A stretch of DNA of 35,720 nt from Opitutales bacterium (GCA_016928295.1 JAFGLA010000089.1:1-35720); one strand, 5' to 3'. Positions 1 to 9,162 are shown, numbered from the stretch's first letter. Numbers and translations are program-made. The notes: a model not told the origin generated them from the letters alone.

Positions 1-2
1 AG

Positions 3-3000
3 GGATGGGCGGAGGTCACGGGTTTTCTCGATGAATCGTTTGGCGGGGGGCGTTCGCGCTGCGTCGTGCTTCCCGCGCTGGAAGCCGGGGCTGACGCCGA
101 CGAAGTTCGCTCCTTCGACATAGCCTGCGACAGGCTGGACACGCTTACGCGCATGGCCTCGCTGACGGATTCGAGCGAGCGCCTCGTCGTATTCACAACT
201 CCTGCGGGTCTTTTTAGTCCGGTCGAACGGGTGGACGCTCTTCGCAGGGACGAGCTGCTTGTGCGGCGAGGCTCGCATGTGTCGTTCAAGACTCTTGTCG
301 AGGCTCTTGGCGGACGCCTTGGCTACGATCATGAGAGCGTGTGCGACACACCGGGCCAGTTTTCCGTGCGCGGCGGCCTCGTGGATGTGTATCCGTACAA
401 CGGCGACGCACCCTTGAGGATAGACTTTTTCGGGGACGAGGTGGAGTCCATCCGTCGCTACGATCCTGCCACGCAGCGAAGTATCGACGCGGTGGAAAGC
501 GCCACGATTGCTCCGCTTTCCAATTCTTCGTCCAAATCGTCATCCAGCCCGCTGAACATATTGGGCTATCTTGGCAGTCGCGTGGATTGGTTCTTTGAAG
601 AGCCGGACTCGCTTGCACAATCCGCGCCGGATCTTTTCAACACTTTCGAGAGGGGGCAGGGTGCAAAGCCTTGTTTCGAGGACGTTTTCAAGGCCCGTCA
701 GGATGGCGAAGACCGTTGGTACGGCATTGCGGCGCTGGGGCTTTCTGAGGAGCTTTTCGGCTGCCCTGCCTCAAGGCTGGAGCTTCGGGCAGAGGCTACG
801 CTGGATCATGTGCCAGCCACTGCGGAGGGCGCTCTGGGCATAGACAGGGTTAACGCCGAGCAGAGAGCGCGCGCCTCGCTTATGGCGGAGGTATCCGGCT
901 GGATACGCGATGGCTGGCGCGTGGTGTTTGTTTCCGGCAGCGAGGGAGAGGACTCCCGAATACGCGCTTTTGTCGATACTCTTCCAGACTGGAAGGGGCT
1001 TAACGTGGCTTATCTAATCGGCCCGCTTCGCCACGGCTTCCGCATCGGTGGGGAGGGCTTTGGCGGGGACGGGGATTCGCAGGGTGTGGCCTTTCTGCCC
1101 TCTGCGGAGGTATTCGGCACCGTTCGCCCAAGGCCCGCTGGTTCGCGCCGCCGTCTTCTGGCTAGAAAGACGCAGGTGGATCAGGCCCTGGACTTTGGCG
1201 AACTTGCCCCGGGAGATCCTCTTGTGCACCTTTCGCACGGCATTTGCCTGTACCGCGGCCTTGCCAAAATGCAGGGCGTGAGCGGTATCGAGGAAGTGAT
1301 AACGCTGGAGTTTGCCGACGGGCTGCTACTGCACCTTCCCCTGCACGAGGCGCACCTGCTCACCCGCTACGTGGGCCTTACAAAGCGTTCGCCAAAGCTG
1401 GGCAAGGTCGGCGGGGCTGGCTGGGACAAGGCGCGCGCAGCGGCAGAGAGGGCGACACTCGACTTTGCCGCGCAGATGCTGCGAATGCAGGCTGTGCGCG
1501 ACACCGGTGGCGGCTTCGCATTCGCGCCAGACGAACCCTTGCAGGAGGCTTTTGAACGCGCGTTCCCATTTCAGGAAACGCCCGACCAGCAAAAAGCCAT
1601 CGACGAGACAAAGGCGGACATGGAAAAGCCCCTCGTCATGGACCGGTTAATTTGCGGCGACGTAGGCTTTGGGAAGACCGAAGTTGCACTGCGCGCGGCG
1701 TTCAAGGCTGTGATCAACGGCAGGCAGGTGGCGATTCTCGCGCCAACGACGGTTCTTGCCCAGCAGCACTTCAACACTTTCCGGGAGAGGTTGGCGGAGT
1801 TTCCGATCGCGGTGGAGATGTTGTCCCGCTTCCGCAGTGCGGCCCAGCAGGGCGAGATCGTGCGCCAGCTCGCCGAGGGCAGGGTGGATATTGTCATAGG
1901 CACGCACCGAGTTCTCGGGCAGGACGTTAAGTTCAAAAACCTCGGCCTTCTTGTCGTGGACGAAGAGCACCGCTTCGGCGTGCGGCACAAGGAGCGTATC
2001 AAGGAGATGAGCGTCAGCGTGGATGTCCTCACCATGAGCGCAACGCCCATTCCGCGCACCCTGTATCTGGCGCTTATGGGGGCGAGGTCACTTTCCGTAA
2101 TCGAGACTCCGCCCGTGGACCGCCTGCCAATTCAGACCATCGTCAAGTCTTACAGTTTGGACGTGATCAAGGAGGCAATCGGGCGGGAGATTGAGCGAGG
2201 GGGGCAGGTTTTCTACCTGCACAACAGGGTGCAGTCCATCGACAGCGTTGCGGAGCAGCTTTCGGAGCTTATGCCGGATTTGCGCATAGGCGTCGGGCAC
2301 GGACAGATGGACGAGCTGGCCCTTGAGCGGGTGATGACAAAGTTTGTCGCCGGCGAATACGACGTTCTTGTGTGCACGACGATTATCGAAAGCGGTCTGG
2401 ATATTCCCAACTGCAATACGATAATCATCGAGGGGGCGGACCGCTTCGGCCTTGCGCAGCTTTACCAGCTTCGCGGCAGAGTGGGGCGCTTCAAGCGGCA
2501 GGCATACGCGTATCTACTTTTGCACAAGCATGCCAAAATGCTGGACCCGGCGCGCAAGAGGCTGGCCGCTCTCAAGCAGCACCGGCAGTTGGGGGCGGGC
2601 TACCGCATCGCAATGCGCGATTTGGAGCTTCGCGGCGCCGGCAATCTTATCGGCACCAAGCAGAGCGGGCACATCGCGGGCGTGGGCTTCGATCTTTACT
2701 GTCAGCTCTTGCGCCAGAGTATCGCGCGGCTCAAGGGAGAGCGCGGGGCGGATCTGGTTCGTGCCAATCTGAGGCTGGACTTTATCATCGAAGGGGAGAA
2801 ACCTGTAGAGCACGAGGGCGATTCGCGTCTTTTTGCACAGGCTTACATTCCTGCCGACTACGTTAACGAGGCGGAGCTTCGCATCCGTTTTTACCGGGAA
2901 CTGGCCATGTGCGCCAGTCCCGGGGATGTAGATTCGGTGGCCGAGGCCATGAGGGACCGTTTCGGCCCTCTGCCTTCTGCCACTCTGGCACTTATAGAAG

Positions 3001-3209
3001 TTACAAGAGTACGAACATTGGCGGAACAGGCAGGCGTTCGTCTGGTCGAAACTGAAGGGGACATTCTCCGTTGCACGCGTGCCAGTGGACGCAAGGATGA
3101 CTATATAAAGACGGGTAACCGTTTTCCCCGCTTGACCGCGCGCAATGCTGCTTTAAGGTTGCGTGAAATCTGCTCATTTCTGAGAAGGCACTCAAAAGAG
3201 GCTTCATGA
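3..3209 (+). CDS. mfd: Transcription-repair coupling factor Mfd (5' end cut by window)
   Basis: Superfamily 2 DNA translocase that removes RNA polymerase stalled at lesions and recruits UvrA. The reading frame is open from base 3, so the GTG at 66 is not a real start and the N-terminal few dozen residues lie outside the window. About 1068 residues remain of a family that is usually near 1150. In order I see the UvrB-like N-terminal region (around 350-480, GGLVDVYPYN and RIDFFGDEVES), the RNA-polymerase-interacting domain (around 1190-1290, GDPLVHLSHGICLYRG), Walker A GDVGFGKT (1656-1679), the DEEH box (1959-1970), the helicase C lobe with the translocase segment ending YQLRGRVGR (around 2455-2490), and the C-terminal D7 domain (LRIRFYREL, around 2875). 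The stop overlaps the next gene's ATG by 4 bases, so the two are probably co-transcribed. Identification is secure. Confidence 0.97.
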   Translation, partial: GWAEVTGFLDESFGGGRSRCVVLPALEAGADADEVRSFDIACDRLDTLTRMASLTDSSERLVVFTTPAGLFSPVERVDALRRDELLVRRGSHVSFKTLVEALGGRLGYDHESVCDTPGQFSVRGGLVDVYPYNGDAPLRIDFFGDEVESIRRYDPATQRSIDAVESATIAPLSNSSSKSSSSPLNILGYLGSRVDWFFEEPDSLAQSAPDLFNTFERGQGAKPCFEDVFKARQDGEDRWYGIAALGLSEELFGCPASRLELRAEATLDHVPATAEGALGIDRVNAEQRARASLMAEVSGWIRDGWRVVFVSGSEGEDSRIRAFVDTLPDWKGLNVAYLIGPLRHGFRIGGEGFGGDGDSQGVAFLPSAEVFGTVRPRPAGSRRRLLARKTQVDQALDFGELAPGDPLVHLSHGICLYRGLAKMQGVSGIEEVITLEFADGLLLHLPLHEAHLLTRYVGLTKRSPKLGKVGGAGWDKARAAAERATLDFAAQMLRMQAVRDTGGGFAFAPDEPLQEAFERAFPFQETPDQQKAIDETKADMEKPLVMDRLICGDVGFGKTEVALRAAFKAVINGRQVAILAPTTVLAQQHFNTFRERLAEFPIAVEMLSRFRSAAQQGEIVRQLAEGRVDIVIGTHRVLGQDVKFKNLGLLVVDEEHRFGVRHKERIKEMSVSVDVLTMSATPIPRTLYLALMGARSLSVIETPPVDRLPIQTIVKSYSLDVIKEAIGREIERGGQVFYLHNRVQSIDSVAEQLSELMPDLRIGVGHGQMDELALERVMTKFVAGEYDVLVCTTIIESGLDIPNCNTIIIEGADRFGLAQLYQLRGRVGRFKRQAYAYLLLHKHAKMLDPARKRLAALKQHRQLGAGYRIAMRDLELRGAGNLIGTKQSGHIAGVGFDLYCQLLRQSIARLKGERGADLVRANLRLDFIIEGEKPVEHEGDSRLFAQAYIPADYVNEAELRIRFYRELAMCASPGDVDSVAEAMRDRFGPLPSATLALIEVTRVRTLAEQAGVRLVETEGDILRCTRASGRKDDYIKTGNRFPRLTARNAALRLREICSFLRRHSKEAS

Positions 3210-4183
3210 AGTACTTCGCCCCCATAACTCTCCTTTTACTCTCCATAACCGCTCTGCATGGCCAGACCGTTCACAAGATATGGGACTATCCCATTATCCA
3301 AGGTGTCGCCGCGCAGGTGGAGGGACGCATAATCACTTTCGAGGAGCTGCGCCGCGAGATGTCGCCGCTACTCCCGCGCATCGAACAGGAGTCCCGCACG
3401 ATGGAAGAGTTCGATCAGAAAATGTCCGACCTGTATCTGGAAACGTTGCAGTCGCTTATCGACCGCTTCCTGATCGTGCAGGAGTTCGCTGAGAAAAAGT
3501 ACAATTTCCCCGGCTCTGTCGTCGAGAACGAATACGACCGTATTCTTATCGAGGACTTCAACAACGACCGCGCCGCGTTTCACAAGCACCTTCAGTCCAT
3601 CGGCAAGAATGCCCGCGAGTTTCGCTCCGAGCTGCGCGAGCGCATCGTCGTTTCGGCCATGCGAAGCCAGATGCGCAAGAGCATTTCTGAAATCAGCCCC
3701 GAGCGCATCGGCAAGTATTACGAGGACAACAAGCTTCAGTTCTTTCAGGAGGAATCCATCCACCTGCGCCTCATAATGCTCAAGCCCATCGGAGACGAAA
3801 GCCCGGACCTCATGCGTCAGCAGGCCGAGCGCATCATTGCCGAGATCGACGCGGGCAAGTCCTTTGAGGAGGCGGCCAAGACTTACAGTCAGGACACGCG
3901 CCGTTCCCGCGGCGGCGACTGGGGCTGGGTCGTTCGCAAAGATCTTAACGAGCGTCTTGCTGACACAGCGTTCGCCATCCCCGAAGGCAAGCACAGCGAG
4001 CCAATTGTCGTAGGCAACCAGATTTACATCATGTTCGTCGAAGAGCGCCGCGCAGAGGGCATCCAGCCCATTGAGGATGTGCGCGAGCAGATTGAAGACA
4101 TTCTCGTGGGGCAGCTTTCCCGTCAGGAGCAGCAGGTCTGGATCGAGCGTCTTCGCCAGAATGCGTTCATCCGCTACTACTAG
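3206..4183 (+). CDS. SurA/PpiC-type periplasmic peptidyl-prolyl isomerase
   Basis: A 325-residue exported foldase. Residues 1-20 form a signal peptide (hydrophobic ITLLLLSITALHG followed by QT). Residues 25-165 are a SurA-N-like chaperone helical domain, including the typical 'VAAQVEGRIITFEELRRE' opening. Residues 183-280 are a parvulin/rotamase domain (HLRLIMLK, SFEEAAKTYSQD, GGDWGWV, IYIMFVEERR), followed by a short helical tail. There is only one parvulin domain, whereas enterobacterial SurA has two. The expected role is folding or delivery of outer-membrane proteins in the periplasm, which is family knowledge. The start is fixed by the ATGA overlap with mfd and by the signal peptide. A stem-loop at 4217-4248 follows the stop. 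Confidence 0.9.
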   Translation: MKYFAPITLLLLSITALHGQTVHKIWDYPIIQGVAAQVEGRIITFEELRREMSPLLPRIEQESRTMEEFDQKMSDLYLETLQSLIDRFLIVQEFAEKKYNFPGSVVENEYDRILIEDFNNDRAAFHKHLQSIGKNAREFRSELRERIVVSAMRSQMRKSISEISPERIGKYYEDNKLQFFQEESIHLRLIMLKPIGDESPDLMRQQAERIIAEIDAGKSFEEAAKTYSQDTRRSRGGDWGWVVRKDLNERLADTAFAIPEGKHSEPIVVGNQIYIMFVEERRAEGIQPIEDVREQIEDILVGQLSRQEQQVWIERLRQNAFIRYY

Positions 4184-4216
4184 GTCGCCCTTGGGAGTGA
4201 CTGCATAATAGTTTTC

Positions 4217-4253
4217 AGAGGCTCTGCGTCGCAAGGCGGAGAGCCTCTTTGTT
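4217..4253 (+). terminator. Probable intrinsic terminator after mfd-isomerase pair
   Basis: Arms AGAGGCTC (4217-4224) and GAGCCTCT (4241-4248), extendable by one T-A pair, are followed by a short T-rich run (tttgtt). It lies 34 bases after the isomerase stop. Confidence 0.6.
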
Positions 4254-4359
4254 GAGCGGGGCGTTTCAAAAAAAACGACGTTTGTCTGTGGAACGTATGG
4301 TTTTTGATAGTAGTGGTTCGCAAACGCAGTATTTCGCGCCGACAATAGTTGCGATTCGG

Positions 4360-4377
4360 TGCGTAACTTGTTACGCA
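4360..4377. promoter_or_regulatory. Perfect palindrome upstream of ptsH
   Basis: TGCGTAAC-TT-GTTACGCA has perfect 8-bp arms and lies about 107 bases before the ptsH start, in the 301-base gap 4184-4484. A TTGACA hexamer near 4415 could be a -35 box, but I see no well-spaced -10. The gap holds nothing else apart from the terminator at 4217. The palindrome is a candidate operator; the binding factor is unknown. Confidence 0.35.
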
Positions 4378-4484
4378 GTATCCCAGTTTCAGTTCCCCCG
4401 CATCCTCTGTCACTTGACACCGTGAGCTTTTTGCTCAAAGCATATTTTAAATTCGGCACGGAAATCTGCCGATCTTAGCCAATC

Positions 4485-4784
4485 ATGGAAAGCCAGGAAA
4501 GCAGTTCTCCCGATTCGCAGCACACTATCGAGCTGATCGTAAAAAACAGGATGGGTATTCATGCCCGTCCGGCGGCGATGATAGTGCGCATAGCCAACCG
4601 CTTCCCCGCGGAACTGTACGTCGAAAAGGACGAGGAACAGGTCAACGGCAAGAGCATCATGGGTCTTATGATGCTTGCGGCTGGGCAGGGATCCAAGCTG
4701 CGCTTTACCACCATTGGTGAAGGCGGCAAGGAAATGATTGACGAGATGGAGAAGCTCTTTGAGCGCAAGTTCGACGAGCCGTAG
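4485..4784 (+). CDS. ptsH: HPr phosphocarrier protein
   Basis: A 99-residue HPr-family protein with about ten extra N-terminal residues. The phosphorylatable histidine lies in GIHARPAA (His26, equivalent to His15 of classical HPr). The regulatory serine lies in GKSIMGLMML (Ser57, equivalent to Ser46). In the PTS, His is phosphorylated by Enzyme I; Ser is the target of HPr kinase/phosphorylase, so retention of both suggests regulation by that kinase. Neither ptsI, EII genes nor hprK is in the window, so it is impossible to say here whether it serves sugar uptake or only regulation. It appears to be a single-gene unit, convergent with the DUF445 gene. Confidence 0.93.
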   Translation: MESQESSSPDSQHTIELIVKNRMGIHARPAAMIVRIANRFPAELYVEKDEEQVNGKSIMGLMMLAAGQGSKLRFTTIGEGGKEMIDEMEKLFERKFDEP

Positions 4785-4850
4785 GCCGAAAAACTGCTCC
4801 GCTCCTGATGGCTGGCATTGGTAAGCAGGCTGGGCCTTGACGTCCCTTTC

Positions 4851-5480
4851 TTAAAACGCGCCTGCGAAGAACAGCATACCTGCTGCCTGCACCAAGCCGA
4901 TGACAAAGCCCAGCACGGCACCACTTCGCTCTATTCCCCGAAGCTCGTGCGCTGCGACTTTTCTTATCAGCTCTTCCAGCTTTTCGGCCTCGAAGGCGCG
5001 AATCCGCTCTTCGATTATCGAGCGCAAGTCCATCTGTGAAGCCATTTGTGTGGCCATTCTGTGCTGCATCTGCGGGGCTTCGTCGCGCATTTTCTCACGC
5101 ACGGCCTTGTGTATGGAGTCTATGCTGTTGCGCACGATCATTCCGCCAATCATCGGGATTGCCGCCAGACGCGGCTCCAGTCCTTCGTAAACGAGCTTCT
5201 GCGCTATGTGGTCGATGACGGGGCCGGCGTCTATATTGGCAAACGCCTTGTGCAGGTGTTCTGGTGAGAGCAGGTGCGCGGATACGAGGTCCGCCGTCTT
5301 TCGCGCAAGCTCGTCGCGCCTGCGCGGAACAAGGCCCTGGACGCGGAACGGGCCGAAGCCGACTGGTTCACGCGGGTGGAACAGCATCCATATTGCCGCC
5401 TTGTTCGTCAGCCAGCCGATGAGGGCGGTTATTAACGGGGTGGCGCAAATAAAGGCGAAATGTGCATCTATTAGATCCAT
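4851..5480 (-). CDS. DUF445 family membrane protein
   Basis: About 209 residues resembling the DUF445/YheB family, whose function is unknown. The N-terminal hydrophobic segment (ICATPLITALIGWLTNKAAIWMLF) includes the conserved GWLTNKAA-WMLFHP signature of the family. It is followed by an RGLVPRRRDELA-type stretch (here VQGLVPRRRDELARK), a charged helical middle, and a C-terminal membrane segment (residues about 185-205, LGFVIGLVQAAGMLFFAGAF). I chose the ATG at 5480. An in-frame TTG at 5501 would add seven residues but falls in the inverted repeat next to nadB. The gene is divergent from nadB across a 96-base gap. No function should be inferred. Confidence 0.75.
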   Translation of the reverse strand: MDLIDAHFAFICATPLITALIGWLTNKAAIWMLFHPREPVGFGPFRVQGLVPRRRDELARKTADLVSAHLLSPEHLHKAFANIDAGPVIDHIAQKLVYEGLEPRLAAIPMIGGMIVRNSIDSIHKAVREKMRDEAPQMQHRMATQMASQMDLRSIIEERIRAFEAEKLEELIRKVAAHELRGIERSGAVLGFVIGLVQAAGMLFFAGAF

Positions 5481-5494
5481 GTCCTGAGTCAGGG

Positions 5495-5508
5495 TTAACA
5501 AATGTTAA
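5495..5508. promoter_or_regulatory. Inverted repeat in divergent DUF445-nadB intergenic region
   Basis: TTAACA-AA-TGTTAA lies between the two divergent starts (5480 and 5577). Its position suits an operator. It does not match the NrtR or NiaR sites of NAD regulation as I remember them. Confidence 0.25.
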
Positions 5509-5576
5509 GCACTATGTTGTTCTCTGCTTCACCGGCTTGCAAGGCAGCTAATCGAGGAGTATGTAAGAACTCCAAC

Positions 5577-7184
5577 ATGTATCACGACGTTATAGTGGTT
5601 GGCAGCGGTGTGGCCGGTCTGTCTTTCGCTCTTGAGCTGGCGCGCGCGGGTTACTCCGTGGCGATTCTGACAAAGAAAAGCAAGGCGGATTCCAACACCA
5701 ACCACGCGCAGGGCGGCATCGCCAGCGTGACTTCGTCCAACGACGATTTCGAGCTTCACGTCGCCGATACGCTCACTGCCGGAGACGGCCTTTGCCACGA
5801 GGACGTAGTGCGGGCAATCGTTCGCGACGGACCGGCGGCGGTAAACGACCTGATGCAGATAGGCGTGGCGTTTTCCCAGTTGGACGACGGGCGCGTTTCT
5901 TTGCACAGGGAAGGCGGGCATTCCAAGCGCCGCATCCTGCACGTTGCCGACATTACGGGTCGCGCCATAGAAGAGGCGCTTCTGCACGCCGTGGCGAACG
6001 AGCCGAGGGTGACGCTCCTGGAGCATCATTTCGCCATCGACCTTATAACCCGCCGCCGCCTTGCGCGCAAAGGGCACCTTCCTGCCAGTGGCGAGGACCG
6101 CGTGCTCGGTCTTTACGCTCTGGATGTGCACAGTAACGAGGTCATCACCTACGGGGCCAAGGTTGTCATGTTGGCAACGGGCGGCGTGGGGCAGGTTTAT
6201 CAGTTTTCGACCAATCCGGACATCGCCACGGGCGACGGCATCGCAATGGCATGGCGCGCCGGAGTGCCCATCAGGAACATGGAGTTCATCCAGTTCCACC
6301 CGACGGCTCTTTACACTACCGACGGGGAGCGTTTCCTTATCTCCGAAGCTGTTCGCGGCGAAGGTGCCATACTGCGCAACATCGAGGGCGAGGCTTTCAT
6401 GCCCCGCTACGATCCGCGTGCCGATCTTGCCCCGCGAGACATTGTTGCCCGCGCCATCGACAGCGAGATGAAGCGCCTTGGTTCGCCGCACGTATGGCTG
6501 GACATCACCGGGCGCGGCCAGTCCGTGTTGAAGGAGAAGTTCCCCAGCATTTACGAAGCCTGCGAAAAGCGCGGTATCGACATGGACCGCGACTTTATTC
6601 CCGTCGTTCCTGCGGCGCACTACCTCTGCGGCGGCGTGGTTACCAAGCTCGACGCGAGCACGAAGCTGCCCGGCCTTTACGCTTGCGGCGAAGTAGCCTG
6701 CACGGGGCTGCACGGGGCAAACCGCCTTGCCTCGAACAGTCTTCTCGAAGCTGTGGTGCTGGCGCGTCACGGCGCCTCGGCTGCGATGCAGTATTTGAAG
6801 GACAACGGGCAGGAAAGCGACGTGGAGCTGCCAGAATGGGTTGCAGGGCGTGCACAGGACGCGGACGAAAGGGTGGTGCTGACGCATAACTGGGACGAGC
6901 TTCGCCGCACGATGTGGGATTATGTGGGCATTGTCCGCACGACCAAGCGCCTCGAAAGGGCTCAGGCTCGCGTTGAACAGCTACGGCGGGAGATTCACGA
7001 TTATTACTGGCAGGTCAAGGTGGAGCCGCGGCTTCTTGAACTTCGCAACATGCTGCGCGTAGCCAGCATAATAATCACAAGCGCGCTCAACCGGCAGGAA
7101 AGCCGCGGGTTGCACTACACGCTGGACTTCCCGGACAAGCTGGACGAGATCCGCGACACCACGCTACGCCGCGGCGGATTCTAA
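5577..7184 (+). CDS. nadB: L-aspartate oxidase
   Basis: FAD-dependent oxidation of L-aspartate to iminoaspartate, the first step of de novo NAD synthesis (followed by NadA). The protein has 535 residues from the ATG at 5577. This start is preferred because the Rossmann FAD motif GSGVAG then falls at residues 9-14; an in-frame ATG at 5502 would add 25 residues of poor similarity. Family features seen are HAQGGIAS, HREGGHSKRRILH, IQFHPTAL, the active-site region RGEGAILRN...DLAPRDIVARAI, and the FAD-binding CGEVACTGLHGANRLASNSLLEA. The last signature separates NadB from succinate dehydrogenase flavoproteins, together with the absence of an sdhB neighbour. A helical C-terminal domain is present (about 430-535). 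nadA and nadC are not in the window. Confidence 0.95.
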   Translation: MYHDVIVVGSGVAGLSFALELARAGYSVAILTKKSKADSNTNHAQGGIASVTSSNDDFELHVADTLTAGDGLCHEDVVRAIVRDGPAAVNDLMQIGVAFSQLDDGRVSLHREGGHSKRRILHVADITGRAIEEALLHAVANEPRVTLLEHHFAIDLITRRRLARKGHLPASGEDRVLGLYALDVHSNEVITYGAKVVMLATGGVGQVYQFSTNPDIATGDGIAMAWRAGVPIRNMEFIQFHPTALYTTDGERFLISEAVRGEGAILRNIEGEAFMPRYDPRADLAPRDIVARAIDSEMKRLGSPHVWLDITGRGQSVLKEKFPSIYEACEKRGIDMDRDFIPVVPAAHYLCGGVVTKLDASTKLPGLYACGEVACTGLHGANRLASNSLLEAVVLARHGASAAMQYLKDNGQESDVELPEWVAGRAQDADERVVLTHNWDELRRTMWDYVGIVRTTKRLERAQARVEQLRREIHDYYWQVKVEPRLLELRNMLRVASIIITSALNRQESRGLHYTLDFPDKLDEIRDTTLRRGGF

Positions 7185-7255
7185 ATACCAGCAATACGCT
7201 GTATGAGTTTTTGCAACGTTTGACCCCTTGGCATGTTTATGCAAGGATGAGCGTG

Positions 7256-8347
7256 ATGACAGACAATCGCTACGTTGTAATCATGGCGGGGGGTAAGGGT
7301 GAACGCTTTTGGCCGCAGAGCCGTCAGAAAAAGCCGAAGCAACTGCTGCCCATCGTCGGGGACGAGCCTTTGCTTGTGCAGACGGTCAACCGTGTGCGAA
7401 GCGTTGTTTGCGAGGCGAACATTCTTGTCATAACCAATGCTGAAAACGCGGACGAGGTGGCGCAGCTCTGCCCCATGCTTCCGGCGGGCAACGTTGTGGC
7501 GGAGCCTGTCGGGCGGGACACTGCCGCCGCTGTCGGGTTGGCCACAGTTCTTGTAAAGATGCGCAACGCGCAGGCCAGTTTTGCCGTGTTGCCGTCGGAT
7601 CATGTCATTCACGACAAGGATCGTTTCTGCAAGGTGTTGCAACACGCGTTCGAGGTCGCCGAAAGCACCGACGCGCTGATTACTATAGGTATCGAACCCA
7701 TTTTCCCGTCCACCGGCTACGGATACATCCAGCGCGGGGCGGAGTGTATGCGCCTTGAAGGATTGCCTGTTTACAAGGTGCAGCGTTTTGTCGAGAAGCC
7801 GAATCTTGAGACCGCGACCAAATACGTGGCAAGCGGCGAGTATTTTTGGAACGCTGGCATGTTCATATGGCGTGCCGAGGTGGTGGCCAAGGCTTTGGAG
7901 AAATACGTTCCCGGGCTTTGGAAGGGGCTGGACGCCATTTCGGAGAAGCTTTCCGGCGGGGCGCCCATGAACGAGGTGCTTGAAGAGCATTATGCAGGGC
8001 TTGAGAAGATTTCCATCGACTATGCTTTGATGGAAAAGGCGGATAATGTGATGACTTTGCCCGCTGTGTTCGACTGGGACGATGTTGGCGCATGGCCAGC
8101 ACTTGTGCGGCATATTCCGGCGGACGGGCAGGGGAACGTTCTTCGCGGCAAGGCCATTGTGTACGATGGGAAGGATAATATCGTCATCGGGACGAGCGAT
8201 CACCTTGTGTCCGTCATGGGGCTTTCCAACTGCATTATAGTTCACACCGACGATGCCACCATGGTATGCCCGCGCGACAGGGCGCAGGATATCAAAAGCC
8301 TTGTGCGCGAGGTTTCTTCCGATCCCCGCTTCAGCGACCTTGTCTAA
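7256..8347 (+). CDS. manC: Mannose-1-phosphate guanylyltransferase
   Basis: Makes GDP-mannose from mannose-1-phosphate and GTP, in the cytoplasm. The 363-residue protein begins almost immediately with the nucleotidyltransferase signature GGKGERFWPQSR followed by KKPKQLLPI. It also has VLPSDHVI (metal/nucleotide site), FVEKP, and FDWDDVGAW in the substrate region. The length fits the monofunctional type without the phosphomannose isomerase domain of longer ManC/AlgA proteins. I chose the ATG at 7256 because AAGGA (7243-7247) sits 8 bases upstream; ATG 7247 or TTG 7211 in the same frame would add 3 or 15 residues. The product could feed the glycan genes downstream, but ruvX and a gap intervene, so it may be an independent unit. 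Confidence 0.92.
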   Translation: MTDNRYVVIMAGGKGERFWPQSRQKKPKQLLPIVGDEPLLVQTVNRVRSVVCEANILVITNAENADEVAQLCPMLPAGNVVAEPVGRDTAAAVGLATVLVKMRNAQASFAVLPSDHVIHDKDRFCKVLQHAFEVAESTDALITIGIEPIFPSTGYGYIQRGAECMRLEGLPVYKVQRFVEKPNLETATKYVASGEYFWNAGMFIWRAEVVAKALEKYVPGLWKGLDAISEKLSGGAPMNEVLEEHYAGLEKISIDYALMEKADNVMTLPAVFDWDDVGAWPALVRHIPADGQGNVLRGKAIVYDGKDNIVIGTSDHLVSVMGLSNCIIVHTDDATMVCPRDRAQDIKSLVREVSSDPRFSDLV

Positions 8348-8380
8348 GTAACGCGCCTTGCCATACTGCGCCCATTATTC

Positions 8381-8851
8381 ATGAACGTTCTTGGCATAGA
8401 CTACGGTGAAAAGAGGGTGGGCCTTTCCTGGGGGGACGACATCGGCGTTGCCTCTCCGGTGAAGGCGGCCACTCAGGCCACGCAGGAGGAGCGGCTCGCT
8501 TACATTGGCGAGGTGATAAAGCTTCGCCGTATCGACAGGCTTGTGCTTGGTTACCCCTATAACATGGACGGGAGCGCGGGTTTCAAGGCGAGGGAGGTTG
8601 AGGCGTTCGCGGAGCTGTTGGAGAAGCGTTTCGGCATGAAGGCGCACTTTGTTGACGAGACGCTTACAAGCGAGGCCGCCGCTGCGGAGATGATGATGAA
8701 CCGCAAGGAGAAGCGGGAGATGCGCAAGAGCGTGGCCGATGCAAAGAAGAAACGTGCAAGTGGAGATCTGGACTCGCGCGCTGCCACGATAATTCTTCAG
8801 GACTATTTGGATTCTGTCCTGGGCCTTGCCCCATATATGCCGGATGTTTAG
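8381..8851 (+). CDS. ruvX: RuvX/YqgF-type Holliday junction resolvase homologue
   Basis: A 156-residue RNase H-fold nuclease of the YqgF/RuvX family. The first catalytic Asp lies in GIDYGEKRVG (Asp7), followed by LVLGYPYNMDGSAG, the Glu in VDETLTS, and the C-terminal Asp in DLDSRAATIILQDYLD, so the acidic active site looks complete. Family roles include 16S rRNA 5' end processing and Holliday junction resolution. An insertion rich in Lys/Arg between the last two motifs (NRKEKREMRKSVADAKKKR) is longer than I expect for the family. It starts 33 bases after manC and could be co-transcribed with it. Confidence 0.88.
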   Translation: MNVLGIDYGEKRVGLSWGDDIGVASPVKAATQATQEERLAYIGEVIKLRRIDRLVLGYPYNMDGSAGFKAREVEAFAELLEKRFGMKAHFVDETLTSEAAAAEMMMNRKEKREMRKSVADAKKKRASGDLDSRAATIILQDYLDSVLGLAPYMPDV

Positions 8852-9002
8852 GGAGCTTTTTGGAATTGACGAACCGAGGAGACGGGATGAGTTTTCGAGC
8901 GAAAAACCGCAACAAGAGGCGAGGTGAATCGGGATTCCCCGAGCCGATAAGGGTGGGTTTGCGCCGAAAAGGTGCCCGTATTCCGACGGAATCGTAATTC
9001 CA

Positions 9003-9024
9003 AAACGCTCCTTGGGGAGCGTTT
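9003..9024. other. Stem-loop after ruvX
   Basis: AAACGCTCC (9003-9011), loop TTGG, GGAGCGTTT (9016-9024): a perfect 9-bp stem. There is no T-run on either strand, so it is a weak terminator candidate or an RNA/processing hairpin. The rest of the gap 8852-9162 shows only short weak inverted repeats and no gene that I can support. Confidence 0.45.
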
Positions 9025-9162
9025 GACATTCTGACGGCCGTCGCCAACTGCGGCGCGGCGTGTGCGAATGTCGTTGAATGTCGCCATCTTGTCTTTCACT
9101 GCTCTTAAGTTTGCTAAGCTGCCTGATGGCTCTTTGAGGCTGGTTTTGCCTTGATCAAAGGG

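Noticed and set aside
3368-4459. Long minus-strand frame opposite the SurA-like gene
   Set aside because: Shadow of the plus-strand gene's codon bias; the translation is low complexity and without motifs, while the plus-strand product has a signal peptide and a parvulin domain.
5529-6887. Long minus-strand frame opposite nadB
   Set aside because: Antisense shadow of a gene with clear FAD and NadB signatures.
7181-8245. Long minus-strand frame opposite manC
   Set aside because: Antisense shadow; no family features.
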